DNA from: an uncultured Lachnospiraceae bacterium
GTDB taxonomy: Bacteria > Bacillota > Clostridia > Lachnospirales > Lachnospiraceae
Assembly: GCA_910586645.1 (NCBI GenBank)
Contig: CAJUIS010000002.1
Location: 121,238-185,237 of the forward strand
DNA length: 64,000 nucleotides
Direction: 5' to 3'
Position numbers and translations under genes: made by a program. The notes under the pieces are model-generated. The model did not search any database and had not been told where the DNA came from. It was given only the letters and a program-made list of their open reading frames with translations. Shown here one piece after another: positions 50,974 through 60,061 of this stretch (the first letter of the stretch is position 1; each line of letters starts with the position of its first letter).

Positions 50974-53900
50974 TTATCTTGTTACTTTTGCCTTTTTGTT
51001 ATTTCCTTTCTTTCTGATATTCTTTTGAAGTGTATTACGCTGTTTTGCTGTCATCTTCTTCGCTTTTACTTTCAGCTTTGGCGACGTGCCTTTAAAGGAA
51101 TTCTTGCCTACCTTGAAGGACTTGCCCTGAATCGTAACTTTCTTCAGACTCTTACAGTTCATAAAAACACCTGAACCAATGGACTTCACCGATGCCGGAA
51201 TTGTCACTTCCGTCAGTTTCTTGTAATTTTTGAATGCATGATTTGCAATTCCGATTACAGTAAACGATGTGCCGTTCACATTGATCTTAGAAGGAATCTT
51301 TACTTTCGCTGATTTCGAAGCCATTCCCTTTGAAACCGCTATCGTCCGCTTTTTCGCATCCAACACTTTGTACTGATTCTTTCCACTAGTCACTTTCTGG
51401 CCGTTCACAACAGGCTTTGGCTGTCCCGGATCCGGAGCCGGGTTTGGATTTGGATTCGGGTTTGGATTTTGTCCCGGTCCCGGCGCCGTATTCTGCGTCC
51501 ATTTTGCATACAGCGTGATATCTGCAGTTACCGGAGTGTCGAACGCATACAGCGTCTGAAGCCCTTCGTCACTGTACCAGTTGTCAAACGTATATCCGTC
51601 TCTTGCCGGATTCTCCGGACGCACTGCCGGTTCTCCTTCCTTCACTTCCTGCGGCGCAACTGCGGAACCGCCGTTGCTTTCAAATGTAACCTGATAAGTT
51701 TTCTCAACCGGAGCTTCATCTTCAATCCATCTTGCATATAATGTAAAGCTTCCCGTTACCGGAGCGTCAAAATCATATGCATTTTCAAACGTTTCTTCCG
51801 TATACCATTTGTCAAACGTATATCCGTCTTTTGTCAGTCCGGACGGCTCTGTAACTTTTCCGTTCTTTGCAATTGTCTGAGCCGGAACTTCAGTGTCGCA
51901 GTTGCTTACAAAGCTTACCGTAAATTCCTCAGCCGGAAGCTCTACTTTAATCTTAATTTCCGCTTTAATGTTTGATGCGTTCTTTGCTTTTACTGTGATA
52001 ACAGCGTTTCCGTTTCCAACCGGGGTAATCACATTCGTAATCTCTCCTGCCGTTCCCGCTGTACCTGTCTTTGGAACCGTCGCCACTCTTGCCGCGCTTG
52101 ACGTCCATTCCAGTTCCATATCGTCAGCGTCCGCCGGACTGCATATAGCCTTTACTGTCAAAGGAGCGTCCAGAGAAGTAAACGTGTGCTCTGTCTTATC
52201 CAGTGCAATGCCTGTAAGCGGCACCGGATTTTTCTCCCATTTTGCATACAGCGTGATATTTTCATTTACTATATCCGAAGCAAAATTAAATTGCGTCGTA
52301 CAAGCCGCTTCTTTGAACCAGCCTTTAAACGTGTATCCGTCTTTTTGGGGATTTGCCGGTGTATTCGGCGCTTTCTGTCCTTTTTCAACCGACATATTTA
52401 CAATCGGGCTTCCGCCCTGGCTGTCAAATGTGATCGTAACCATCTGGGCTGCATCCACCCATTTTGCATACAGGGTAAAGCTTTCCGTAACTTTCGCGCT
52501 GAAATTATATTCCTGTCCGGCCGTGCAGTCAGCATCCTTATACCAGCCTGCGAATCCTTTGTCCGTCATTGTCGGCTCGGTCGGACGCGCTATCGTATTT
52601 CCGTGCAGAACTTTTACCGGCGCTACTTCAGAACCGCCTTTTGTATCAAACGTTACCGTATACTCTTTCGGCGTCCATTTTGCATACAATATGGTATTGC
52701 TGTTAATTGGCGTATTAAAGTCAAACGCATCTCCGGTACCTTCGGCATTCGCATACCATCCGGCAAAATCATATCCTGTTCTCGTTAAAACATCCGCCGG
52801 AGCGTTCACCTTTTCGCCCACCGTTACTTTTTCCGTCTTTACAACCGTATCCGTCCCGTCGTTTTTCATAAATGTTACGGACGCCTGCCATCCTGCATAT
52901 AACGTAAGATCTCCTCTTACCGGGCTTTCAAAATTGTATGGCGTCGTAAGTTCCGCGTCTGTATACCAGTTATCAAACGTATATCCATCCTTTGTCGGAA
53001 CTGCCGGGCGCACTGCTCTGTCGTTTGCAAAAATGCTCTGCGCCGCCACTGCGGAACCGCCGTTTGACTCAAAGTTTACATCATAATACAATTCACTTCT
53101 CACACCTGTAATCGTGATTTCTTTTATCGCGATTCTGCTGATCCCTGTCGCATAGCCGTTCATCTGGTCAAACCAGAATCTTACATATCTTTTTAATTTG
53201 GTCGTATCCAAATCCTGCGCCGAAAACGTCTGTTTCTGACCGGAAGTGTTGTCTGCATCAGCCCGGTCGATATTTTTCACTTGTCTCCACGGGCCTTCCG
53301 CGGAATCGCTTGTCTCAATCTTGTATTTTGTTCCCCATGCTTTTGCCTGGAAAGACAGATAGATGGAACTTACCTCGGCTTCTCTTGCTTTCAAATCAAC
53401 CGTCAGCCACTGCGGCTCATTTCTGTGATTTAACTGCCCGTCCAGCATAGAACCGGACTGCCAGTATTTGTTTTCGCCGTCGCCAGGATCCGAACCGTCC
53501 ACTACAAGGCTTGCCGGTCTGCCTTCCTCCGAATACAAAGCCGTAACCGGCCTGTTCTTTGAGATATTCACTGCATAAACCGTTGTCAGCGTCATCGTCG
53601 TCCCATCCGGGGAAATCACAACGCTTGTCTGCGCATTGTCTGCACCTGCCGTTACTTTTGCTTTTACCGCATCTTCAATGCCTTCTTCAAAAATGTAGCC
53701 GTCCGTCGCGGAAAAAATTGTCTTCACCACATAAGAATTAGCGTCAACAGCGGTAAACACCGCATTTTCCGCCATATCCAAACCATTTTCCATCCAGAAA
53801 GACCCTGTTTCATAATGAGCTCCTTCCGGCACTGTAATCGTTGGTTCTAAAGCGGCCGCGTCGTTTGCCGGAGCAGTATACGCAACATCAGCAATATCCG

Positions 53901-56373
53901 CTTCTCCAATTGTCAAAGGCTCTCCATAATAAACCCGGATTACCGCCGTCTTTTTGTCTTCGGAGACATTGACTTTCACATGGGAAATTTCGCCTTCTGA
54001 CGTCCCGGCTGCAACTTTTTCCTGTATCGTTTCCGCATCCGAAAACTCATATCCGCCAATAGCAGTCAGAGTCGTGGTTGCAACATAGCCTTTTGCGCCA
54101 GTGCTATCTCCGCCCAAAATATTTGATGCGTCAAATGTGTCGTTTTCGTCTAAAGTATCGCCGCCTATCACACTCCATACCGTCGTTTCTTCGTATGGCT
54201 TCAGAAGAGAAATGCTCGCTGTAGGAGTTTTTCCCTCCATCCAGTTTGCAACTGTAGCGTACGCTGAGTTGTTCCCTGAAATATCCAAGGGGCTGTTCGG
54301 AAAATACTTTCCATTATAAAACTTGAAATTGGCAATGCAGCCGCCAAACTCTGCTAATTCTGCACTGCTAATTATAAATGGAAATTCTTTATGTTGAGGA
54401 TTTACATTTTTATCTCTTCGGCTTCCTTTTTCTCCGTCAATATAAAGCTCATCTTTTCCGCCGCTGTAAACAGCTACGAAGTTATGCCATTCCCCAAAGA
54501 ATGAATCCGTTACGTTTTTTGATGCATTGGGCCAACTGTCATATTGCCCCCACAATTGGAACAAATTGCTTGTATTTACATAATTCAGATAATACTGATG
54601 CTCCCCGTCAGACCTTCCTCCTTTTGAAAACAGGAATACTTCTTTTGACGGCTTCTGAGCAATATAAACATCCATGGAAACTACCATGGTCGTATGCCCC
54701 TGAATATCAAAATCATCATTAGTTGCAGCAGACGTAAACACATTTGTAAATCCTTCTCTGCCATCTTTTACAACAACCTCACCATCGTCAGATGAATTTA
54801 AGGTCGTTCCTTTCTTCGTATTTACCAGCATCTTTCGCTCTGTCACGTCAACGGACGGACTTGACGGTTTTTCTCCTGCAACCGGTTTTGTATAAGTCGT
54901 TCCTGGTGTAATTGCCGTATTTTCACTTATAACTTCTATACTAAATTCTTTCGCATAGGCCGGAGCGGCGTCTCCTGGTCTGGCGGTTATTCTGATTACT
55001 GCTTTTCCGACTGCTTTCGCCGTCAGAAGCCCGCTGCGCGTAACAGATACATAATCGCTGCCTTCTGCCACTTCAAAATCATATGTACAGTCTTCTGTAA
55101 CCGCATGATCCGGAGAGCTACCCATCGGAACTGACAACGGCTGCAGTTTTACGGACTCGCCTTCCGCTATCGCATTAAACTTCGCCGGGAGTTCAATATC
55201 CTTTATATTACAGTTCATTGCCGGATAATTAACCTTTATGCTGGCATTCTTTCCGTCTTCGGAAATTTTAACGTCTTTTGTAATGCCGGCGCTGTCTCTT
55301 CCTGCGTCAATCTTGTCCTCAATGGCTTTTTTGTATGCATCTGTAGTCGGGAATGCATAGCCTTCCGGCGCGATCAGCGTAGTCATTGCTTCATATCCGG
55401 TTCCGCACGCAAACTTGTCCGGAGATTCCATCGTAATATTTGCGCCGGATGCATCTTTTTTGTACCACTGTGACTCTATGCCAAACTGCGGCGTCGGCTC
55501 AAGTCCCATTTCCGCTTTCGGCTCAATTTCTTCCAGTACATTCTTGATCTCAGTTCCCTCCACTGTGCTCATCACGAAAACGTCTTTCTGCGCATCCGTC
55601 ATCCCTTCGCCGTTATACACTTTAAAATCAGAAATGAGTCCTCCCATATCCGCAAAATCGCTCGTACCAATGATAAGACGGTCGTTCGCATGCGCTACAT
55701 TCGTATCTTTTGGAGCGGATTCCGTTGAACCATTTCCCCAATGGCCTCTGTTGCCGTCTACAAAAATCATATGACGGCTTTTATTATTTTCTTCTCCGAA
55801 AACAATCATAACATCATGCCACTTTCCAAAAAAATCTCCGTCCGCTTCACTATATTTGTAATATGCATCGCTGGAGTAGCCGCTGCTTCCATAATACCAT
55901 GCCGTGAGACAATTTCCATTCGCTTTATCTCCCTTAATGGTGAACGTATACTGATTTCCTTTTTTTATAAAATCCGTTTCCTTGTTCGAATTGTCAATTT
56001 TTTTCGGAAGATACATTCGGAAGGACATTACCAGCGGTGAATTATGTCCAAAATAAACATCTCCAAACCCTTCACCTGCCGGAAGTTCATTATCTTCATA
56101 TATCCCGTTAAATCCCCATTCCCCGGCTTTATAATCAACAACTCCTTTTTGAGCAGAAGGTCTTTCGATTATATTCTCTGTCATCCTGACTTTATAACCG
56201 ACCTCCGGATACTGTTTTGCCGTCTCGCCTTCCATCGGAGCCGTATAGACAAGTCCCGGCACCTCCAATGCTTGATTCTCTTCTGCAGCCGCTGACAAAG
56301 GCGCAGAGGAGACAACTGAACTTATCACCATAGCATATGTCAATACGCCTGATATGACTTTCTTTCTCTTCAT
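50974..56373 (-). CDS. Large secreted multidomain surface protein with LamG, discoidin, InlB-type and BspA-type repeats
   Basis: The 1799-residue protein starts with a signal peptide (MKRKKVISGVLTYAMVISSV, cleavage likely after the ALSAAAEEN region near residue 30). Two LamG/concanavalin-like domains lie at about 57-285 and 490-714, and a discoidin (F5/8 type C) domain at about 937-1090. Six InlB B-repeat-like units at about 1094-1622 have the pattern GYTFDNWYTD..LTLYAKW, with a bacterial Ig-like domain near 1384-1470. A Pro-Asn linker and a BspA-type leucine-rich C-terminus (LTEVTIPASVKSIGSGVF) follow. No LPxTG or other anchor is seen. It probably binds host or dietary glycans outside the cell. 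Confidence 0.9.
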   Translation of the reverse strand: MKRKKVISGVLTYAMVISSVVSSAPLSAAAEENQALEVPGLVYTAPMEGETAKQYPEVGYKVRMTENIIERPSAQKGVVDYKAGEWGFNGIYEDNELPAGEGFGDVYFGHNSPLVMSFRMYLPKKIDNSNKETDFIKKGNQYTFTIKGDKANGNCLTAWYYGSSGYSSDAYYKYSEADGDFFGKWHDVMIVFGEENNKSRHMIFVDGNRGHWGNGSTESAPKDTNVAHANDRLIIGTSDFADMGGLISDFKVYNGEGMTDAQKDVFVMSTVEGTEIKNVLEEIEPKAEMGLEPTPQFGIESQWYKKDASGANITMESPDKFACGTGYEAMTTLIAPEGYAFPTTDAYKKAIEDKIDAGRDSAGITKDVKISEDGKNASIKVNYPAMNCNIKDIELPAKFNAIAEGESVKLQPLSVPMGSSPDHAVTEDCTYDFEVAEGSDYVSVTRSGLLTAKAVGKAVIRITARPGDAAPAYAKEFSIEVISENTAITPGTTYTKPVAGEKPSSPSVDVTERKMLVNTKKGTTLNSSDDGEVVVKDGREGFTNVFTSAATNDDFDIQGHTTMVVSMDVYIAQKPSKEVFLFSKGGRSDGEHQYYLNYVNTSNLFQLWGQYDSWPNASKNVTDSFFGEWHNFVAVYSGGKDELYIDGEKGSRRDKNVNPQHKEFPFIISSAELAEFGGCIANFKFYNGKYFPNSPLDISGNNSAYATVANWMEGKTPTASISLLKPYEETTVWSVIGGDTLDENDTFDASNILGGDSTGAKGYVATTTLTAIGGYEFSDAETIQEKVAAGTSEGEISHVKVNVSEDKKTAVIRVYYGEPLTIGEADIADVAYTAPANDAAALEPTITVPEGAHYETGSFWMENGLDMAENAVFTAVDANSYVVKTIFSATDGYIFEEGIEDAVKAKVTAGADNAQTSVVISPDGTTMTLTTVYAVNISKNRPVTALYSEEGRPASLVVDGSDPGDGENKYWQSGSMLDGQLNHRNEPQWLTVDLKAREAEVSSIYLSFQAKAWGTKYKIETSDSAEGPWRQVKNIDRADADNTSGQKQTFSAQDLDTTKLKRYVRFWFDQMNGYATGISRIAIKEITITGVRSELYYDVNFESNGGSAVAAQSIFANDRAVRPAVPTKDGYTFDNWYTDAELTTPYNFESPVRGDLTLYAGWQASVTFMKNDGTDTVVKTEKVTVGEKVNAPADVLTRTGYDFAGWYANAEGTGDAFDFNTPINSNTILYAKWTPKEYTVTFDTKGGSEVAPVKVLHGNTIARPTEPTMTDKGFAGWYKDADCTAGQEYNFSAKVTESFTLYAKWVDAAQMVTITFDSQGGSPIVNMSVEKGQKAPNTPANPQKDGYTFKGWFKEAACTTQFNFASDIVNENITLYAKWEKNPVPLTGIALDKTEHTFTSLDAPLTVKAICSPADADDMELEWTSSAARVATVPKTGTAGTAGEITNVITPVGNGNAVITVKAKNASNIKAEIKIKVELPAEEFTVSFVSNCDTEVPAQTIAKNGKVTEPSGLTKDGYTFDKWYTEETFENAYDFDAPVTGSFTLYARWIEDEAPVEKTYQVTFESNGGSAVAPQEVKEGEPAVRPENPARDGYTFDNWYSDEGLQTLYAFDTPVTADITLYAKWTQNTAPGPGQNPNPNPNPNPAPDPGQPKPVVNGQKVTSGKNQYKVLDAKKRTIAVSKGMASKSAKVKIPSKINVNGTSFTVIGIANHAFKNYKKLTEVTIPASVKSIGSGVFMNCKSLKKVTIQGKSFKVGKNSFKGTSPKLKVKAKKMTAKQRNTLQKNIRKKGNNKKAKVTR

Positions 56374-56601
56374 AAATCACATTTCTCCTTTTCTGAAAAT
56401 TCCATTTTTCACATCCATGTGAGCAGATCGCATCCATCCTTCCGCTCGATGCCGTTTCGTACATAATCCCAGACTTTCTGCAGACAATCGCATCTGCCTC
56501 CCTTCCGCCATATCATCTCTAAACAATTCCACTTACAGACAAGACTGATCTTATACTTAATTTTATCAGATTTGAAAAGCTTTTTCACTGATACATATCA
56601 C

Positions 56602-56649
56602 AAAAAAAGCCTCCGGAATTTGTGCAAATTGCCAATTCCAGAGACTTTT
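56602..56649 (-). terminator. Terminator of the diguanylate cyclase gene
   Basis: A 16-base-pair stem with two G-T wobbles (arms 56605-56620 and 56634-56649) ends in a run of T residues on the minus strand, 33 bases after the GGDEF gene stop. It isolates that gene from the large secreted protein downstream. Confidence 0.85.
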
Positions 56650-56682
56650 CTCTCTCAGAAGCACAACTTTTTATACAAAAAT

Positions 56683-57768
56683 TCACACGACCTGATCTTT
56701 TCCATTGTGCTTTCCATCATAAAGTCTTTCATCCGCTTTTTTTACCACTTCCGTAAAATCCGCCCCTTCTTTCGACGTCGCCACGCCAAGCGTCATTGTA
56801 ATATGAAACCGCTTTCCGCTTTTCGTCCTCAAATCAAGACCCCGGATATCTTTTAATATATCCTCCGCCCTGTTTTTCGCATTGCCAAGGGGACATCTTG
56901 GAAGAAAGACCAGTATTTCCTCTCCTCCCCAGCGGCAGACGATGTCCTCTCCACGCACAGCCTTCTTAAAAACGGAAGCTACCGCCTTGAGCGTCTGATC
57001 TCCCGCGTCATGTCCATATGTATCGTTCACCTTTTTAAAGTCGTCAATGTCTCCCATAATTACTGCATATCCCTCCCGGATCAGGGATAAATCCTCGTAC
57101 CTTTCCTGCAGGCTTCTCCGATTGGCAAGCCCTGTAAGGGAATCCGTTTTCGAAAGCTCTTCAAGCTTTTTATTCTGATACAAACGCTGGCTTTCCAAAA
57201 ACTTAATCTGATTTAAAAGCGTGCTGAAAAACAACACAATGGCTATCACAGCGACAAAAAAATTCACCATATACATCGTTCTGTCCGTGATTTTATTGCC
57301 ATACGAATACGGAGGCTCTATGTAATTTCCGGAAATTCGCGCAAAACAGAATGCCGCTATGGAAACAATTACATAAAACATCGGATTTACCTGTCTTTTT
57401 TCCGAACTAAAGTTATAAGAAGCGTAATATCCAAGCGGGAGCATAGCAATAATATAAAGCGAAAATCCGCTGTCCACCCCGAGCAGAAGCACTGACGCCA
57501 CTGCATGTATCATAATTTCCGCATAGGAAAGATTAAATATCCTCAAAAGCTTCTTTCCCTTTTTTGCCTTGACATAGCAGAACAGATACAGCGCCACGCT
57601 TGCCGCGTTAATGGCGCACATAGGATAAATGGCATAAGCAAAATGAAAAACCAGCAGACCTGTATTAAAAATTCCAAGCACGAGCATAATCAGCGCCATA
57701 ACCTGTTTTGCAGACAGTGCATAACTCGCCTTTGCAGAAATATACTCCCAAAATGCCCTTATTCTCAT
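56683..57768 (-). CDS. Membrane-bound diguanylate cyclase
   Basis: The start at 57768 has GGAG about 8 bases upstream; an upstream in-frame TTG is less likely. About six hydrophobic segments occupy the first 200 residues. A C-terminal GGDEF domain follows, with DSLTGLANRRSL, MGDIDDFKKVNDTYGHDAGD and the active-site motif CRWGGEEILVFL. GGEEI is a functional variant, so the enzyme should make cyclic di-GMP from GTP. The N-terminus may sense a membrane or extracellular signal. It may influence motility or adhesion, given the flagellar genes and the adhesin-like neighbour. Confidence 0.93.
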   Translation of the reverse strand: MRIRAFWEYISAKASYALSAKQVMALIMLVLGIFNTGLLVFHFAYAIYPMCAINAASVALYLFCYVKAKKGKKLLRIFNLSYAEIMIHAVASVLLLGVDSGFSLYIIAMLPLGYYASYNFSSEKRQVNPMFYVIVSIAAFCFARISGNYIEPPYSYGNKITDRTMYMVNFFVAVIAIVLFFSTLLNQIKFLESQRLYQNKKLEELSKTDSLTGLANRRSLQERYEDLSLIREGYAVIMGDIDDFKKVNDTYGHDAGDQTLKAVASVFKKAVRGEDIVCRWGGEEILVFLPRCPLGNAKNRAEDILKDIRGLDLRTKSGKRFHITMTLGVATSKEGADFTEVVKKADERLYDGKHNGKDQVV

Positions 57769-57819
57769 AAGCATCTCCAATCAATTCAATATACATTATA
57801 AGCCAGTGCGGCATTACAC

Positions 57820-57894
57820 CAGAGCATGTTTGAAAATTCATTCCTGTCAGATGTGCGGATCGCTTGGCGGGAATGAATTTTCAAACACGCTCTG
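57820..57894. repeat. Long near-perfect palindrome in intergenic DNA
   Basis: Arms 57821-57844 and 57870-57893 are complementary over 24 bases with one mismatch, plus one flanking pair, around a 25-base loop. The arm begins AGAGCATGTTTGAAAATTCA. It lies in the 208-base gap upstream of the diguanylate cyclase and downstream of the C39-like gene. It lacks a T run directly after the stem, so it looks more like a dispersed palindromic repeat than a terminator. Only one copy is present in the window. Confidence 0.8.
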
Positions 57895-57976
57895 AATATA
57901 ATAATAGCAATCTTTCTTTCATCTTGCAAGAGTTACATTCAGATGCTGAAAAGAGAAGGGCTGTAATGGTTGTTTT

Positions 57977-58855
57977 CTATGCCTTATAAATTCCCCACAA
58001 GTTCTTAATCTGGGAAGACAGCGTTTCAAAATCCCACTGCTTTTCACTGTTGCTTTTCCTGTTTGGATCGTTGACAAAGAAACCGTTTTCATCATATCCC
58101 CTCAGAAGTATAAAGTGCCCCTTTGTCGTAAAATCCCCCGGCGCCATACTGCAGACAACTACGCCGCCGCAGTCAAGCACACTTTTCATTGTATTTTCAT
58201 TCAGGGAAATCTGTTCTCCGTACAGCCCAAGCTCCAAAGCTCCTGTGATCCAAAAATCCCAGCTTGTCCCCTCAGTTGTGTGATAACCTCCGTCCTGCGC
58301 AAATTCAGCCATTTTTCTCGGGTTCATTTCCGCATCTTTTGTATGGTACAAATATGCCATTGTCATGCAGGTAGGGCCGCAGCCTGCAATCCCAATCATA
58401 GAATCCCCGTACAAATCATAACCCCACCGTTTGTCCCACTGCATCAGAAGCGGCACATCGTCCCCTCTTATTTCTCCGGAAAGATCAATTGCCCCGCCAA
58501 TGTAGGACCTTCGCTCCGGATAATCTTCGACAAAATCCTGCGTTTCCTCATTTTGTTCCAACAGTTCAGCCAATTCAGCCGGATACTCATCTTCCTTCCC
58601 GGCTATTTCCTCCCAAAGCCGTTTCGCCTGTCCCTCATCCGCTCCCGCCGCCTGCAGATTCGCAAACCAATTTAGCTTCAGGCAGGCAGACGCAAGCAGC
58701 GCCATACAGATAACCATCAGTCCGAAGCATATTCTCCGCCGTATTCTTCTCTTTCTCCGCCTGCTTTTTATGGAAGCCTTCCGTTCCATTTTCAAATGTG
58801 CACAGCCTTCCCGTTCCAGGCATATCAACTGCAGCTCGTTTTTCTGTGCCAACAT
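57977..58855 (-). CDS. Membrane-anchored C39-like cysteine peptidase family protein
   Basis: The 292-residue protein has a basic N-terminus and one hydrophobic segment (ICFGLMVICMALLASACLKL, about residues 45-65). Residues about 125-290 form a C39_2-like papain fold, with IGIAGCGPTCMTMAYLY holding the nucleophile Cys, GHFILLRGY the His and FFVNDP the Asp region. It may act on peptides or murein outside the membrane. The substrate is unknown. GGCGG precedes the ATG. Confidence 0.85.
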   Translation of the reverse strand: MLAQKNELQLICLEREGCAHLKMERKASIKSRRRKRRIRRRICFGLMVICMALLASACLKLNWFANLQAAGADEGQAKRLWEEIAGKEDEYPAELAELLEQNEETQDFVEDYPERRSYIGGAIDLSGEIRGDDVPLLMQWDKRWGYDLYGDSMIGIAGCGPTCMTMAYLYHTKDAEMNPRKMAEFAQDGGYHTTEGTSWDFWITGALELGLYGEQISLNENTMKSVLDCGGVVVCSMAPGDFTTKGHFILLRGYDENGFFVNDPNRKSNSEKQWDFETLSSQIKNLWGIYKA

Positions 58856-58885
58856 ACCAAAACCGCCTTTCCAAATTTCTGTGAT

Positions 58886-58902
58886 GCATTTATTATAAAT
58901 GC
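58886..58902 (-). promoter_or_regulatory. Palindrome over a possible -10 box of the C39-like gene
   Basis: GCATTTATTATAAATGC is a perfect 17-base palindrome. On the minus strand it contains TATAAT (58892-58897), 37 bases before the gene start. No good -35 was found. It may be an operator over a promoter, or a chance AT-rich match. Confidence 0.35.
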
Positions 58903-58949
58903 CCGGCGGCTGTTTTATGTTGATATTTCATTTGAGTTTTGTTAAGATT

Positions 58950-59423
58950 TTATAAATTTTTCTTCTTTTTTTCACGCAGTTCCCGAAAAAATGCGCTTAA
59001 CAGTTCCGAACATTCTTTTTCCAGCGTTCCTGTCTCAATTTCCACCTGATGGTTGAATCCAGGCATCTGCAGCAAGTTCAAAACCGATCCCGCGCATCCG
59101 GCTTTTGGATTCATAGCGGCAATGACTACTTTTTTCAACCTCGACTGCACAATCGCCCCCGCGCACATCTGGCACGGCTCCAGCGTGACATACATCGTAC
59201 AGTCCTCAAGCCTCCAGTCGCCGCATTTCTTACTGGCTTTTTTTATCGCCGTCAGCTCTGCGTGCGCAAGCGTATTTTTGTCCGTGTTTCTCCTGTTGTA
59301 ACCTCGCGCGATAATTTTTCCTTCCCGGACAATTACGCATCCAATCGGAACTTCTTCCAGTTTGTACGCTTTTTTTGCTTCCCGGATTGCCGCCTTCATG
59401 TATTTCGCTTCCAAATCGGCCAT
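58950..59423 (-). CDS. tadA: tRNA-specific adenosine deaminase TadA
   Basis: The 157-residue enzyme has the zinc and catalytic motifs HAELTAI (His54, Glu56) and TLEPCQMCAGAI (Cys84, Cys87). It converts the wobble adenosine of tRNA-Arg(ACG) to inosine. The sequence KKVVIAAMNPKAGCAGSVLN is also typical of TadA. GAGGAAAAAAC precedes the ATG. The next gene is on the opposite strand. It is the only clear tRNA-modification gene here besides queT. Confidence 0.95.
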   Translation of the reverse strand: MADLEAKYMKAAIREAKKAYKLEEVPIGCVIVREGKIIARGYNRRNTDKNTLAHAELTAIKKASKKCGDWRLEDCTMYVTLEPCQMCAGAIVQSRLKKVVIAAMNPKAGCAGSVLNLLQMPGFNHQVEIETGTLEKECSELLSAFFRELREKKKKNL

Positions 59424-59512
59424 GTTTTTTCCTCTTTCTTATTTTTCTTCCCTATAGTATACTGGTTCTGTCACGACGGCACAATATAAAATATAAAGAG
59501 AAAGGATTTCAC

Positions 59513-60061
59513 ATGAACTTTAACTATGAAACTCCGCGTCTGATCCTTAAAATATTAAAGCCCTCCGAGCAGGCCGCACTGCAAACCCTCGACTTTTATT
59601 ATAAAAACCGCACCCTTTTCGAACGTTACGAAGCGGCGCGGTCTGCTGATTTTTATACACGGGAACATCAAAGCCTCATTTTAACAAAAGAATATAATCT
59701 CGCTGTCCGGAAAAAATGCATTCGTTTCTGGGTCTATGAAAAAGAAAATCCGGAACAAATCGCAGGCACTGTCTGTTTTTATAACATTACACATCTGATG
59801 TACGACCGATGTGAAACCGGATACAAATTCGACCCTGTCCACTGGCGCAAAGGCTATGCCAGGGAAGCTATGGAACTTGGCATTTCCCTGATGTTTCAGG
59901 ATCTGAATCTGCACCGCATCGAAGCCTACGTTATGGAGGACAACGCCGCTTCAATCCGTCTGCTCAAAAATCTTGGTTTTCAATATGAAGGCACTTTAAG
60001 AAAGTCTATCCGCATCTGCGGAAACTGGGAAGATCATATGCTGTTTGCCAGGCTCAGATAA
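59513..60061 (+). CDS. RimJ/RimL-type GNAT acetyltransferase
   Basis: The start at 59513 has AGAAAGGA upstream; the 182-residue product begins MNFNYETPRLILKILKPSEQ. GNAT elements are GYKFDPVHWRKGYAREAMEL (acetyl-CoA pyrophosphate loop) and EAYVMEDNAASIRLLKNLGF. This subgroup includes ribosomal-protein and antibiotic acetyltransferases. The substrate is unknown. Its stop overlaps the convergent gene by 8 bases. Confidence 0.88.
   Translation: MNFNYETPRLILKILKPSEQAALQTLDFYYKNRTLFERYEAARSADFYTREHQSLILTKEYNLAVRKKCIRFWVYEKENPEQIAGTVCFYNITHLMYDRCETGYKFDPVHWRKGYAREAMELGISLMFQDLNLHRIEAYVMEDNAASIRLLKNLGFQYEGTLRKSIRICGNWEDHMLFARLR

Noticed and set aside
51893..53086. A 397-codon open frame on the plus strand inside the large secreted protein gene
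   Set aside because: It is antisense to the InlB-type repeats, its translation is low-complexity (Phe, Ser, Val-rich), it has no ribosome site, and the minus-strand frame has clear domains.
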